A DNA stretch of 64,000 bases from Phycisphaerales bacterium (GTDB taxonomy: Bacteria > Planctomycetota > Phycisphaerae > Phycisphaerales > UBA1924). A program made the translations under genes and the position numbers. The stretch lies in NCBI GenBank assembly GCA_007693765.1, contig RECZ01000152.1, positions 1 to 64,000 on the forward strand, read 5' to 3'. This document shows positions 9,538 to 17,648 of this stretch, one piece after another (the stretch's first letter is position 1; each line of letters starts with the position of its first letter). Under the pieces are notes generated by a model. That model saw only the letters and a list, made by a program, of their open reading frames with translations. It searched no databases and was not told the DNA's origin.

Positions 9538-10296
9538 ATGACGCGTATCCTCATCGCGATCCCTGTCTACAACGAAGAGAGACACCTCCAGCGCGTGCTC
9601 ACGCGCGTGCTCGAGCACGCCAAGCACGTTCTGGTGATCGACGACGGCTCCACCGACTCGACCCCCTGCCGCCTGCCCGACTTCCCCGTCGAGGTCATCC
9701 GGCACGCCGAGAACCGCGGCTACGGGCGCTCCATGCTCGACGCCTTCCGCTGGGCCGCGGTCGACGGCTACGACTGGGTGATCACCATGGACTGCGACGA
9801 GCAGCACGAGCCGGCCTCGATCCCCGACTTCGAGCGCGCGATCGAGGAAGACGCCCACGACGTCATTAGCGGCTCGCGGTACCTCGTCGGGGCCGACGGC
9901 TCCGCCGAGAGCGTGCCGCCGCCCGACCGGCGGGCCATCAACGCGGAGCTCACCGCCGAGATCAACCAGCGTCTCGGCCTCGACCTCACCGACGCCTTCT
10001 GCGGCTTCAAGGCCTATCGCGTCGAGCCCCTTGCGGCGCTCAGCCTCGACGAGCGGGGCTACGCCTTCCCCATGCAGTTCTGGGTGCAGGCCGTCGCCAA
10101 CGGGCTGCGCATCCGCGAGCTGCCCGTCCGCCTGATCTACAACGACCCCAACCGCACCTTCGGCGGCCCCCTCGACGACCCGGCCGTGCGCATCGCGCAT
10201 TACCGGCGAGTCTTCCACTGCGAGCTCGAACGCTGCGCCGATCGCCTGCCCGCCGCGGCGCTCGCCGGCGTCTCCACGGGGTGTTCCGACGCGTGA
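9538..10296 (+). CDS. Glycosyltransferase family 2 (DPM1/DPG-synthase-like)
   Basis: A 252-residue GT-A fold transferase. The N-terminus ILIAIPVYNEERHL, then VIDDGSTDST (nucleotide-sugar binding), NRGYGRSMLDAF and MDCDEQHEP (DxD-type metal site) resemble dolichol/polyprenyl-phosphate mannose synthases. CGFKAYR and an acceptor-side segment near residue 165 also fit. There are no C-terminal membrane helices, so it is a soluble, membrane-associated form. Likely substrate: a nucleotide sugar transferred to polyprenyl phosphate for envelope glycans (inferred). GGGAGCAC precedes the ATG. The stop codon overlaps the next gene's GTG start by four bases, suggesting coupling. Confidence 0.85.
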   Translation: MTRILIAIPVYNEERHLQRVLTRVLEHAKHVLVIDDGSTDSTPCRLPDFPVEVIRHAENRGYGRSMLDAFRWAAVDGYDWVITMDCDEQHEPASIPDFERAIEEDAHDVISGSRYLVGADGSAESVPPPDRRAINAELTAEINQRLGLDLTDAFCGFKAYRVEPLAALSLDERGYAFPMQFWVQAVANGLRIRELPVRLIYNDPNRTFGGPLDDPAVRIAHYRRVFHCELERCADRLPAAALAGVSTGCSDA

Positions 10297-11693
10297 GCGG
10301 AAGCGCGCCCGATGCGGTCGAACTCCACATCGACCCGCCCCCGGGCGAGTGGCGCGCCGTCGTTGCTCCCGGCGCCGCACGCGCCGGGCGCCTGCCCCCA
10401 CCAACGCACAGCGATGACGTGAAGCGATGCCGCGCGGCATTGGGTCTGCCCACCGAAGGGCGCATCGTCATGTCGGGTCATCAGCCCGGCTTCTGGCACC
10501 CCGGCATCCTCGCCAAACGCATCGCGGCGCCCACGGCGGCGGAGGCGATCTCCGCCGAGTACGCGTGGCTGATCGTCGATCAGGACGAAGCGGACATCAC
10601 CGCACTGCGCGTGCCGACGCGAGACGGGGCCTCCGGTGGTTCCAAGGGTGGCGCGTTGCGCGCACAGACCCTGCGCATCGGCCCCGAGCCCACGCCGGGC
10701 GCACCCGCGTGCGCGGCGCCGTCATTCATACCGGGTTCCGTCGACACCAACGCCGTGCATCCGGCGGCGAAGGGCGGCGTGCGGGCGATCCTCGAAGCGC
10801 TCCGCGCCCATGCCGAGGCCCCGGACGGCGTCGCGCAGGTCGAGGCGGCCTCGCGCGATCTCCTTGAAGGTGTCGCGCTCCCTACTCGCACGCTGCGGGC
10901 CACCGAACTCGCCGGCAGCGACTACTTCCACACCCTCCTCGCCCGGATGCGCGCCGACCCCGCCCGCTGCGTGGCCACGTACAACGAGGCCGCCGCGGCG
11001 TTCCCCGATGCCCGCATCGCCCCGATGGCGCACGACAAGCGCCGCGGCCGCTGGGAACTCCCCCTGTGGCGCATCGTCTCGGGCCGGCGCGAGCGCGTCT
11101 GGTCCGACGAGATCGGCCCCGACGCCGGCGAACTCGCGCCACGGGCGATCCTGATGACCACGATCGTGCGCGCAGCGCTCTGCGACCTCTTCCTCCACGG
11201 TCGCGGCGGCATCGTGTACGACCGCGTCGCCGAGCGCTGGGCGGGGGAGTGGCTCGGTGTGCGCCTCGCGCCGATGGTCTGCGTCAGCGCCACCCTGCGA
11301 CTGCCCCTGCTCGATGCCCCGGCGCCCACGCCCGAGCAGGCCGCCCGGGCACGCTGGCTGGCCCACCACGCGCGGCACAACCCCGGCGCCGCGGGCGATG
11401 CGGGGCTCGCGCAACGCAAGCGCGAACTGCTGCGCTCCATAGAAAACGACAAGGCCCACGGGCGCGACCCCGCAAGCAACTACCGCGCGTTGCACGAACT
11501 GCTCGACCGCCACCGGCGCGACAACGCGGAAGCGCTCGCCGCACTCGAACAAAACGCCGACGCCGCCGCGTCTCTCCTCCGTGACGCGGCGGTCGCCGAC
11601 GATCGAACCTGGGCTTTTCCGCTGCACAGCGCCGAAGCGCTGGCGTCGCTGCGCGACGAGATCGAACGCGCGTTCAGCCCCTTGTCAGGATGA
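10293..11693 (+). CDS. Conserved hypothetical protein, remotely BshC-like
   Basis: A 466-residue soluble protein that I cannot assign firmly. Three regions recall bacillithiol synthase BshC: SGHQPGFWHPGILAKRIAA (compare GGQQAGLLTGPLYT), WLIVDQDEADITALRVP (compare FWVAGEDHDLDEINF), and a later AILMTTIVRAALCDLFLHGRG stretch that lines up with the BshC NxxTRPLxQE...AFIAGPGE region. The similarity was noticed by eye and is weak. The GTG at 10293 overlaps the glycosyltransferase stop (GTGA) and has GGGG upstream; a GTG at 10281 is also open. The C-terminal ~100 residues are Ala/Arg-rich helices. The 3' end overlaps the convergent coiled-coil gene by 20 bases. Confidence 0.6.
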   Translation: MSGSAPDAVELHIDPPPGEWRAVVAPGAARAGRLPPPTHSDDVKRCRAALGLPTEGRIVMSGHQPGFWHPGILAKRIAAPTAAEAISAEYAWLIVDQDEADITALRVPTRDGASGGSKGGALRAQTLRIGPEPTPGAPACAAPSFIPGSVDTNAVHPAAKGGVRAILEALRAHAEAPDGVAQVEAASRDLLEGVALPTRTLRATELAGSDYFHTLLARMRADPARCVATYNEAAAAFPDARIAPMAHDKRRGRWELPLWRIVSGRRERVWSDEIGPDAGELAPRAILMTTIVRAALCDLFLHGRGGIVYDRVAERWAGEWLGVRLAPMVCVSATLRLPLLDAPAPTPEQAARARWLAHHARHNPGAAGDAGLAQRKRELLRSIENDKAHGRDPASNYRALHELLDRHRRDNAEALAALEQNADAAASLLRDAAVADDRTWAFPLHSAEALASLRDEIERAFSPLSG

Positions 11694-12414
11694 ACGCGAT
11701 GGCCACGATCGCGGCCGCCACGCCGAGGGCGCCGATCACAAGCGCCGCGACGACCCAGCGCCGCGTGAGGTTGAGCATGTCGGCGAGTTCCTTGTCGCGG
11801 AGGGCGTTGCGCTCGTTCATCGCGGCGATGGCGCCGCTGGAGCGCTCGCTCGAGTGGGCCATATCCTGAAGCGAGCCGCGGAACTCCGTCAGCGTGCCCA
11901 CGAGGTGCGTCTCGGTCTCGCGGGCGTCGTCGAGGCGGTCGCGGATGTGCGTGAGGGCGGACTGCACCTTCTCGTCGCGCCGGGCGGACTGCTCCGAGCT
12001 CTCGCGCAGCGTCTCGACGGCGCGCTTCGTCTGATCGCGCAGCTCCGGCAGCGCGTCGAGGGCGTCGGGGATGCGCTCGACGATGGTCATCAGCTTCGCC
12101 GTGCGCTCCGACTCGCGGTCGAGGTGCGTGTTGACTTTCCGCACGAGCTCGAGCACCTCGGTGTAGTTCTTCTGGAGCTCGACGATGAGCTCCTGCTTGT
12201 TGCGGGGGGTCGCGAGGGCGCCGCGGTCGTCGGCGTCGTCGGAACCGGGGGCTCCGGGGGCGCCGAGGGCCTCGTCACGGGCGTTGGGGCGGGCGTCGTC
12301 CGCGTCCATGCGCACGGGGCGGAAGGGCACGGCGCCGCGCTGACCGTTGGCGGTGTGCGCCTTGGCGTTCGGCTTCCGGGTGAACATCGATGAGAGTTTG
12401 GCCAACACGCTCAT
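11674..12414 (-). CDS. Coiled-coil protein with C-terminal membrane anchor
   Basis: A 246-residue hypothetical protein. Residues 1-65 are polar and low-complexity. Residues about 70-205 are heptad-rich helix (NKQELIVELQKNYTEVLELV through RNALRDKELADMLNL), predicted coiled coil. A single strongly hydrophobic helix at about 212-240 (WVVAALVIGALGVAAAIVAIAF) ends the protein, so it is probably a tail-anchored cytoplasmic rod at the inner membrane. There are no catalytic motifs. The ATG at 12414 has an excellent AAGGAAGGAG ribosome-binding site. Its 3' end overlaps the end of the BshC-like gene on the opposite strand. Function unknown; a scaffold role would be speculation. Confidence 0.75.
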   Translation of the reverse strand: MSVLAKLSSMFTRKPNAKAHTANGQRGAVPFRPVRMDADDARPNARDEALGAPGAPGSDDADDRGALATPRNKQELIVELQKNYTEVLELVRKVNTHLDRESERTAKLMTIVERIPDALDALPELRDQTKRAVETLRESSEQSARRDEKVQSALTHIRDRLDDARETETHLVGTLTEFRGSLQDMAHSSERSSGAIAAMNERNALRDKELADMLNLTRRWVVAALVIGALGVAAAIVAIAFILTRG

Positions 12415-12518
12415 GGCTCCTTCCTTTCGCGAGGCCGCGGGAATCGACGGCTCCGCCGTCGCTGCCTGACAGTACGCCAAGCGGGACGCATCCGCAACGG
12501 GGAACCCGACGCTTCGCG

Positions 12519-12524
12519 TAGGAT
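12519..12524 (+). promoter_or_regulatory. Putative -10 element (leaderless start at 12531)
   Basis: TAGGAT lies six bases before the GTG start of the BtuF-like gene, which has no Shine-Dalgarno sequence; transcription would begin at or next to the start codon. No clear -35 is visible. Confidence 0.45.
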
Positions 12525-12530
12525 TTACGC

Positions 12531-13421
12531 GTGACGCGATTCGCGACAACCAGAGCAACCCTCGGCGCCGTGCTGGCGCTCGCCTGCGCGCTCGTGGCCG
12601 CGTGCGGCCGCGGCGAGCCGGCGCCCGCGACGCACACCGGCGCCGTTCCCGACCAGCCGCGCATCGCCGTGCTCAGCCCGGCCATCGCCATCATGCTGGT
12701 GGACCTCGGCGCGGAAGGCGCCATCGTCGGACGGCACGCCTTCGACCTCGTCCTGCGCGAGGGTGTGCAGGTGGTGGGGGACCAGGCCGGGATCGATTAC
12801 GAGGCCCTCCTCCGCGTCGAACCTACCCACGTCGTGATCGAACGCGGCGCCGGAGAGCGGCCGCCCCGCCTCAACGACCTCGCCGCCCGCCGCGACTGGA
12901 CGGTGCTCGACTACCCCATGCTCACCTTGCAGGACATCCGCCACGCCCTCGCCGCCCTCCCCGCGGATCTGGCCCTGAGCGGGGGCGCCGCCGCGCGACG
13001 CGACGCCCTGCTCGCCGCCATGGATGCGTCGTGGTCGCCGCGATCGGGCTTCGGCGCCGCCACGGGGCGGGCGCTGCTGCTCTACTCCACGGAGCCCCTC
13101 GGCGCCGCGGGGCCGAGGTCCTTCCACGCCGAGTTGCTCGAAGCGCTCGGGGGCGAGAACGCCATCGCCGCCGGCGCCCCGTACATCGCCCTCGACACCG
13201 AGGATGTGCGCAGGCTCGACCCCGACAGTGTCTTTCTCATCATCCCCAGCGCTGATCCCGCACGACTGGACGACCTGCTGCGCCCCCTGCGCCGGGCCGG
13301 CCTGCGCGCCGTCGCCGAGGGGCGCGTGGCGCTCATCCATCACCCGCACGCGCAGACGCCCAGCACCGCGATGATCGACGTCGCGGAGGAGATCGCCGCG
13401 GCCGCCCGCCAGTGGGAGTGA
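12531..13421 (+). CDS. BtuF-like periplasmic binding lipoprotein
   Basis: A 296-residue ABC-transporter substrate-binding protein of the helical-backbone (cluster A-II) type that binds cobalamin, haem or siderophores. The N-terminus is a lipoprotein signal: hydrophobic core then LVAAC lipobox with Cys near residue 24. The body has PRIAVLSPAIAIMLVDLG (family-typical opening), GIDYEALLRVEPTHVVIE, VLDYPMLTLQDI and, in the C lobe, FHAELLEALGGENAIA. There is no permease or ATPase gene next to it, so the transporter is encoded elsewhere or the protein is an orphan. With the cobalamin riboswitch 5 kb away, B12 is a reasonable ligand, but iron-chelate binding is equally possible. Confidence 0.75.
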   Translation: MTRFATTRATLGAVLALACALVAACGRGEPAPATHTGAVPDQPRIAVLSPAIAIMLVDLGAEGAIVGRHAFDLVLREGVQVVGDQAGIDYEALLRVEPTHVVIERGAGERPPRLNDLAARRDWTVLDYPMLTLQDIRHALAALPADLALSGGAAARRDALLAAMDASWSPRSGFGAATGRALLLYSTEPLGAAGPRSFHAELLEALGGENAIAAGAPYIALDTEDVRRLDPDSVFLIIPSADPARLDDLLRPLRRAGLRAVAEGRVALIHHPHAQTPSTAMIDVAEEIAAAARQWE

Positions 13422-13424
13422 CCC

Positions 13425-13444
13425 CCCGGGAAATTTTCCCCGGG
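13425..13444. terminator. Inverted repeat between convergent genes
   Basis: CCCGGGAAA and TTTTCCCCGGG form an imperfect palindrome (one bulged base) in the 46 bases between the convergent BtuF-like and TPR-YggX genes. The position suggests a bidirectional terminator, but there is almost no loop and no strong U run. Confidence 0.4.
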
Positions 13445-13467
13445 AAAGTGACCCCGGCGCTCGCCGC

Positions 13468-14121
13468 TCAATTCTTCTTCGCCGTCTCCGACCCGAGTTC
13501 CTTGAGCAGCGCTTCGTCGATGCCGAGGTACTCGCGCATGTGCCGGTCGTACGTCTCCTGGTCCTGCTCGCGGGAGAAGTCGAGGCGCAGCTCGTTGATG
13601 ACCTTCGTGCCCTGCCCGATCCACGCCCGCCACGTCTCGGCGCTGATGTTCTCGTGGATCCACTTGCCTACCGGGCCGCGCATGGGCGGCTCGGGGAGTT
13701 GGGTGCCGGGACGCCCGGTGCGCTTGCACATGAATCCGCCCGCCGCGGCCTTCCGCGCCGCCTCGGCCTTCGCCTTGGTCTCGGCGTCGATCTCCGGCGG
13801 CTCCTCGCCCAGTTGGCCCAGCAGTTCGGCGATGGCGTTGCGGGGCATCAGGTCGCCCTTGGCGCTGGCGACGAGGTAGCCCCGCCGCAGCGTGGTCTTG
13901 GCGTCGTCGGTGCGTCCGGCCTCGACGAGGGCGGCGCCGGCGAGCTGGTAGGCCTTGCTCATGTCCTCGTTGAGCTCGATGCAACGCAGGTACGACGCCG
14001 CGGCGTCGTCGTGGCGTCCGGCCTGCGCGTACGCGCCGGCGAGGCTGAAGTGGGCCATGTCGTTGTCGGCGTCGTCGCTCGCCATCTTCTCGAAGCGGGC
14101 GATGCGTTCGTGGATGTCCAT
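13468..14121 (-). CDS. TPR protein fused to a YggX-like Fe(2+)-trafficking domain
   Basis: A 217-residue two-domain protein. Residues about 1-95 are tetratricopeptide repeats (NDMAHFSLAGAYAQAGRHDDAAASYL, then SKAYQLAGAALVEAGRTDDAKTTL). Residues about 128-205 match YggX/Fe-S repair proteins: the near-start Cys in MCKRTGRPG, then GKWIHENISAETWRAW, TKVINELRLDF and MREYLGID, the same order as in E. coli YggX, which is normally a stand-alone ~90-residue protein protecting Fe-S clusters. The ATG at 14121 follows GGGAGCC. A protein-interaction module fused to an iron-trafficking domain is unusual. It could couple iron handling to a partner complex (inference). Confidence 0.8.
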   Translation of the reverse strand: MDIHERIARFEKMASDDADNDMAHFSLAGAYAQAGRHDDAAASYLRCIELNEDMSKAYQLAGAALVEAGRTDDAKTTLRRGYLVASAKGDLMPRNAIAELLGQLGEEPPEIDAETKAKAEAARKAAAGGFMCKRTGRPGTQLPEPPMRGPVGKWIHENISAETWRAWIGQGTKVINELRLDFSREQDQETYDRHMREYLGIDEALLKELGSETAKKN

Positions 14122-14286
14122 ATCGGGCTCCCGTGTGGGGTTGGGACGGAGGGGAATCCGGAAGGGGGAAGGAAGGATAGAGCCCTCCCGCCGCAATGCC
14201 ACCGCCCGCGTCCCCCGAACACCGAATGCCCGGTTCCGAAGTGAGCGTGTGAAAGGCGCCCGCTTCCATCCGTGGGCGCCCTCCCG

Positions 14287-14292
14287 TACGCT
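14287..14292 (+). promoter_or_regulatory. Putative -10 element (leaderless start at 14299)
   Basis: TACGCT lies six bases before the GTG at 14299. If this is the pyrD promoter, the upstream in-frame GTG at 14272 cannot be the start. Confidence 0.45.
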
Positions 14293-14298
14293 TTCGGC

Positions 14299-15246
14299 GT
14301 GCCCGACGCCCTCGAATCCTCGTTGCTCTCAACCGACCTCGCCGGGATCGTCCTGCGCAACCCCGTCATCCTCGCGGCGGGCACGGCGGGCTACCTCGAT
14401 GAGACTGCCGACGTGCTGGACCTCTCCCGCATCGGCGCGGTCATCACCAAATCCATCACCGCCCGCCCGCGTCCCGGCAACAAGACGTGGCGCATCATCG
14501 AAACCCGCGCCGGGATGCTCAACGCTGTGGGCCTGGCCAACATGGGCCACGAGGTCTTCGAGCGCGAACTCGGGCCCCGCGTCGCGCGCGTGCCCACGAC
14601 GGTCATCGGCTCCATCTCCGGATTCAGCGTGGAGGACTACGTCGCCGTCGCAGCCGCCATGGAGCGGATCGAGGCCGTGCCCGCGGTCGAGCTGAACATG
14701 TCCTGCCCCAACGTTTCGGGGGGGATGGAGTTCTGCTCCACGCCGGAGATGGCCGGCCTGCTGCTGCGCGAGGTGCGCCCCGTGCTGCAACGCTGCCGCC
14801 TGTTCGTGAAGCTCTCGCCGCGCACGTACGACATCGTGGGCGTGGCCGGCGCGTGCATCGACGCGGGCGTCGACGCCCTCACGATCGCCAACACCTACCC
14901 CGCGATGGCCATCGATGTCGAGACGCGCCGGCCCCGGCTCTCGCGCACCACCGGCGGCCTCAGCGGGCCCGCGATCCACCCCATCGCGCTCAAACTCGTG
15001 CACGAGGTGCATCAGGGCGTCGCCATGCAGGCGGGCGTGCCCATCATCGGCGTCGGCGGCGTGATGCGCTGGGAGGACGCGGCGGAGTTCATCCTCGCCG
15101 GCGCCTCGGCCGTGCAGATGGGCACCGCGATCTTCGCCGACCCCCGTTCCCCCCAGCGCGTGGCGCAGGGACTGGCCAGGTGGGTGCGCCGACAGGGCTG
15201 CGCATCGCTGCGCGAACTCGTGGGCGCGATGGAGACGGATCGATGA
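14299..15246 (+). CDS. pyrD: Dihydroorotate dehydrogenase, class 1B type
   Basis: Oxidises dihydroorotate to orotate in pyrimidine synthesis. 315 residues, flavoprotein TIM barrel. Visible family features: GIVLRNPVILAAGTAGY, ITKSITARPRPGN (FMN/substrate Lys region), the active-site loop VELNMSCPNVSGGMEF, FVKLSPRTYDIV and the phosphate-binding GVGGVMRWEDAAEFILAGAS. The class 1B assignment rests on the overall pattern; the PyrK electron-transfer subunit is not in the window. I prefer the GTG at 14299 over 14272 because of the upstream TACGCT and because homology begins here. The stop overlaps the next ATG (ATGA). Confidence 0.93.
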   Translation: MPDALESSLLSTDLAGIVLRNPVILAAGTAGYLDETADVLDLSRIGAVITKSITARPRPGNKTWRIIETRAGMLNAVGLANMGHEVFERELGPRVARVPTTVIGSISGFSVEDYVAVAAAMERIEAVPAVELNMSCPNVSGGMEFCSTPEMAGLLLREVRPVLQRCRLFVKLSPRTYDIVGVAGACIDAGVDALTIANTYPAMAIDVETRRPRLSRTTGGLSGPAIHPIALKLVHEVHQGVAMQAGVPIIGVGGVMRWEDAAEFILAGASAVQMGTAIFADPRSPQRVAQGLARWVRRQGCASLRELVGAMETDR

Positions 15247-15638
15247 CCGACGAGGAGCGTCAGCGCTTCGACGCCCTGCTCGAGGACGTGCTCGACGTCC
15301 TGCCCGCGCACCTGCTCAGGCTGCTCGAAGAAATCCCGCTCATCGTCGAGGACCGCCCCTCAAAGAGCATCCTCAAGGAACTCGGCATGGACGAGTCCGA
15401 GACGCTCTGCGGCCTGCACACCGGCACGGCGATCACCGAACGCTCCGTCGATCAGCCCGCCGGCCTGCCCGACGAGATCCGCATCTTCCGCGAGGGCATC
15501 GTCGAGACCGCCGGCGGCTGGGACCAGGACCTCGCCGATCAGGAGGTCTACGAGGAGATCCGCATCACCGTGCTGCACGAGATCGGCCACCACTTCGGTC
15601 TCGACGAGGATGATCTGGCTGACCTTGGGTACGACTGA
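15243..15638 (+). CDS. Zincin-like metallopeptidase family protein
   Basis: A 131-residue protein of the small zincin_1 (PF06262-type) family. It has the family architecture: an acidic N-terminus beginning MTDEERQRFDALLEDVLD, a central PDEIRIFREGI segment and the C-terminal signature HEIGHHFGLDEDDL with the HExxH zinc motif and a downstream Glu/Asp. The family's biochemical role is poorly known; peptidase activity is presumed from the motif. It overlaps pyrD by four bases (ATGA), so the two are probably translated together. Confidence 0.85.
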   Translation: MTDEERQRFDALLEDVLDVLPAHLLRLLEEIPLIVEDRPSKSILKELGMDESETLCGLHTGTAITERSVDQPAGLPDEIRIFREGIVETAGGWDQDLADQEVYEEIRITVLHEIGHHFGLDEDDLADLGYD

Positions 15639-15810
15639 AGAAAACACCGTCGCGGCGTCGGTGCTGCGTGCGGAGCGGGGTTGTCGCCCATGCGCCGCGA
15701 GCCGCGGCGGCTACCATCACGCAACCCCGCCGGCGATCGCCGGAATCAATGCAGACGCCCGGCGTCCCGGCGGACACCACGCACAGCGCTCCCGAGGAGA
15801 CGATTCGCAT

Positions 15811-17625
15811 ATGACGACCCCTATCACACGGCTTCACTCCCTCGTTCTGGCGGCCGTGATGGCCTTCGCCGCGTCCGGCGTGGCCTCCGCCCAGCGCACC
15901 GTCGGCTGGGTCGAGCTCGAGGGCGCACTGGCGCACAAGCCCAGCCCGCTCGCGTGGCTGGCCGGCCCGAACGTCAAGCCCACGATGCGCGACGTCATCG
16001 ACGGCCTGCGCCGCATCGAGCGTTCGGCGGAAGTCGACGCCATCGTGCTGCGCCTCCGCGAGCCCAAGCTCACGATGGCGCAGGTCGAGGAGCTCGGCGC
16101 CGCGATCACCCGCGTCCGCAACGCCGGCAAGCCCGTGCACGTCTTCACCGAGATCTACGGCCCCGGCGAACTGCTGCTGGGCACGTACGCCGACGAGATC
16201 GTCATGCAGGCCGGCGGCGCCGTGACGCTGCCGGGCATCTACATGGAGGAAATGTTCCTCGCCGACACCCTCGCGTGGGCCGGCATGAAGGCGGACTTCG
16301 TGCAGGTCGGCGACTACAAGGGCGCCAACGAGGCCCTCGTGAACAGCGCGCCGAGCAAAGCGTGGGAAGAGAACATCTCCGGCCTGCTCGACAGCATGTA
16401 CGCCACCATGCGCCAGCGCCTGCGCGAGGGGCGCCGCATGAGCGACGCGGCCCTCGACACCGCCATGCAGGCCGCGTGGTACGCCAACGGCGCGGACGCC
16501 ATCCGTGTCGGCCTCATCGACCGCGAGATGGACCGCCTCGACCTCGACATCCACCTCGCCAATCTCTACGGCGCCGACCACCAGCACGCGACCGACCTGA
16601 TCCGGCCCAGCGGCGCCGGTAAGGCCGTTAACATGAACAACCCCTTCGCAATCCTCGAGATGCTCTCCGCGCCGCAGCGCCGAACGCTCAACCGCGACAC
16701 CATCGCCGTCGTGCACATCGACGGCGCCATCATGGACGGCGAGTCCAGCCCCGGCGGGTTCATGGGCGGCGAGACCGTGGGCAGCCTCACCATCCGCAAG
16801 GCCCTGCTCGAGATCGAGCGCGACCCCAACGTCAAGGGCGTCGTCGTGCGCATCGACTCGCCCGGCGGCAGCGCCATCGCCAGCGAGTCCATCTGGCTGG
16901 GCGTGCGCCGCGTCGCCGAGATCAAGCCCGTGTGGGTGAGCGTGGGCGGCATGGCCGCGTCGGGCGGGTACTACATCGCCGTCGCGGGCGACAAGGTGTA
17001 CGTGAACCCGTCGAGCATCGTGGGCAGCATCGGCGTGGTGGGCGGCAAGATCACGTTGGGCGGGCTGTACGACAAACTCCGCGTCAACGTCGTGCCCCGC
17101 GCCCGCGGCCCCCGCGCCTCGCTCATGAGCACCTCGTCCGTGTGGTCCGACAGCGAGCGCGAGTTCGTCCGCCAGCGCATGACGCAGACGTACGACCTCT
17201 TCGTGCAGCGCGTGCGCAGCGGCCGATCCGAAATCGACATCGGGCGCGTCGCCGAGGGCCGCCTCTTCACCGGCCACGACGCCGTCGCGCTGCGCATGGC
17301 CGACGAGATCGGCACGACCGACGACGCCATCCGGGCCCTCGCCTCCTCGCTCGGCCTGCGTGACGGCGCCTACGACGTGGCCGACTTCCCCGGCCCCAAG
17401 AGCCTCGACGAGTTCTTCGAGGACCTCATGAAGCGCTTCGGCGGCTTCGGGGCGCAGGCGCAGGCCGAGGGCGGCTCGCTGCTCGCCCGCGAGTTCGGCG
17501 CCGCCCTCCGCGAGATGGTCGGCCCCCGCGCGTGGCCCGCCCTGCAGGACACCATCAACGCCACCATGCAGATGCGCGATGAGCCCGTGCTGCTCGTCTC
17601 GCCGCGGGCGCTGATCTTCCGCTGA
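15811..17625 (+). CDS. sppA: Signal peptide peptidase SppA, 67K type
   Basis: A 604-residue S49 family protease that degrades cleaved signal peptides in or at the cytoplasmic membrane. It has an N-terminal signal/anchor (residues 1-27, ending GVASAQ) and two tandem S49 domains. The Lys of the Ser-Lys dyad is in VGDYKGANEALV (near residue 168) and the nucleophile Ser is in GGMAASGGYYIA (near residue 388), matching the two-domain E. coli enzyme. IDSPGGSAIASE precedes the Ser. The ATG at 15811 follows GAGGAGA; the frame is open upstream to 15610 but that overlaps the zincin gene and lacks homology. Confidence 0.93.
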   Translation: MTTPITRLHSLVLAAVMAFAASGVASAQRTVGWVELEGALAHKPSPLAWLAGPNVKPTMRDVIDGLRRIERSAEVDAIVLRLREPKLTMAQVEELGAAITRVRNAGKPVHVFTEIYGPGELLLGTYADEIVMQAGGAVTLPGIYMEEMFLADTLAWAGMKADFVQVGDYKGANEALVNSAPSKAWEENISGLLDSMYATMRQRLREGRRMSDAALDTAMQAAWYANGADAIRVGLIDREMDRLDLDIHLANLYGADHQHATDLIRPSGAGKAVNMNNPFAILEMLSAPQRRTLNRDTIAVVHIDGAIMDGESSPGGFMGGETVGSLTIRKALLEIERDPNVKGVVVRIDSPGGSAIASESIWLGVRRVAEIKPVWVSVGGMAASGGYYIAVAGDKVYVNPSSIVGSIGVVGGKITLGGLYDKLRVNVVPRARGPRASLMSTSSVWSDSEREFVRQRMTQTYDLFVQRVRSGRSEIDIGRVAEGRLFTGHDAVALRMADEIGTTDDAIRALASSLGLRDGAYDVADFPGPKSLDEFFEDLMKRFGGFGAQAQAEGGSLLAREFGAALREMVGPRAWPALQDTINATMQMRDEPVLLVSPRALIFR

Positions 17626-17648
17626 GCGCAGCGCGTCACCCGGGGCGG

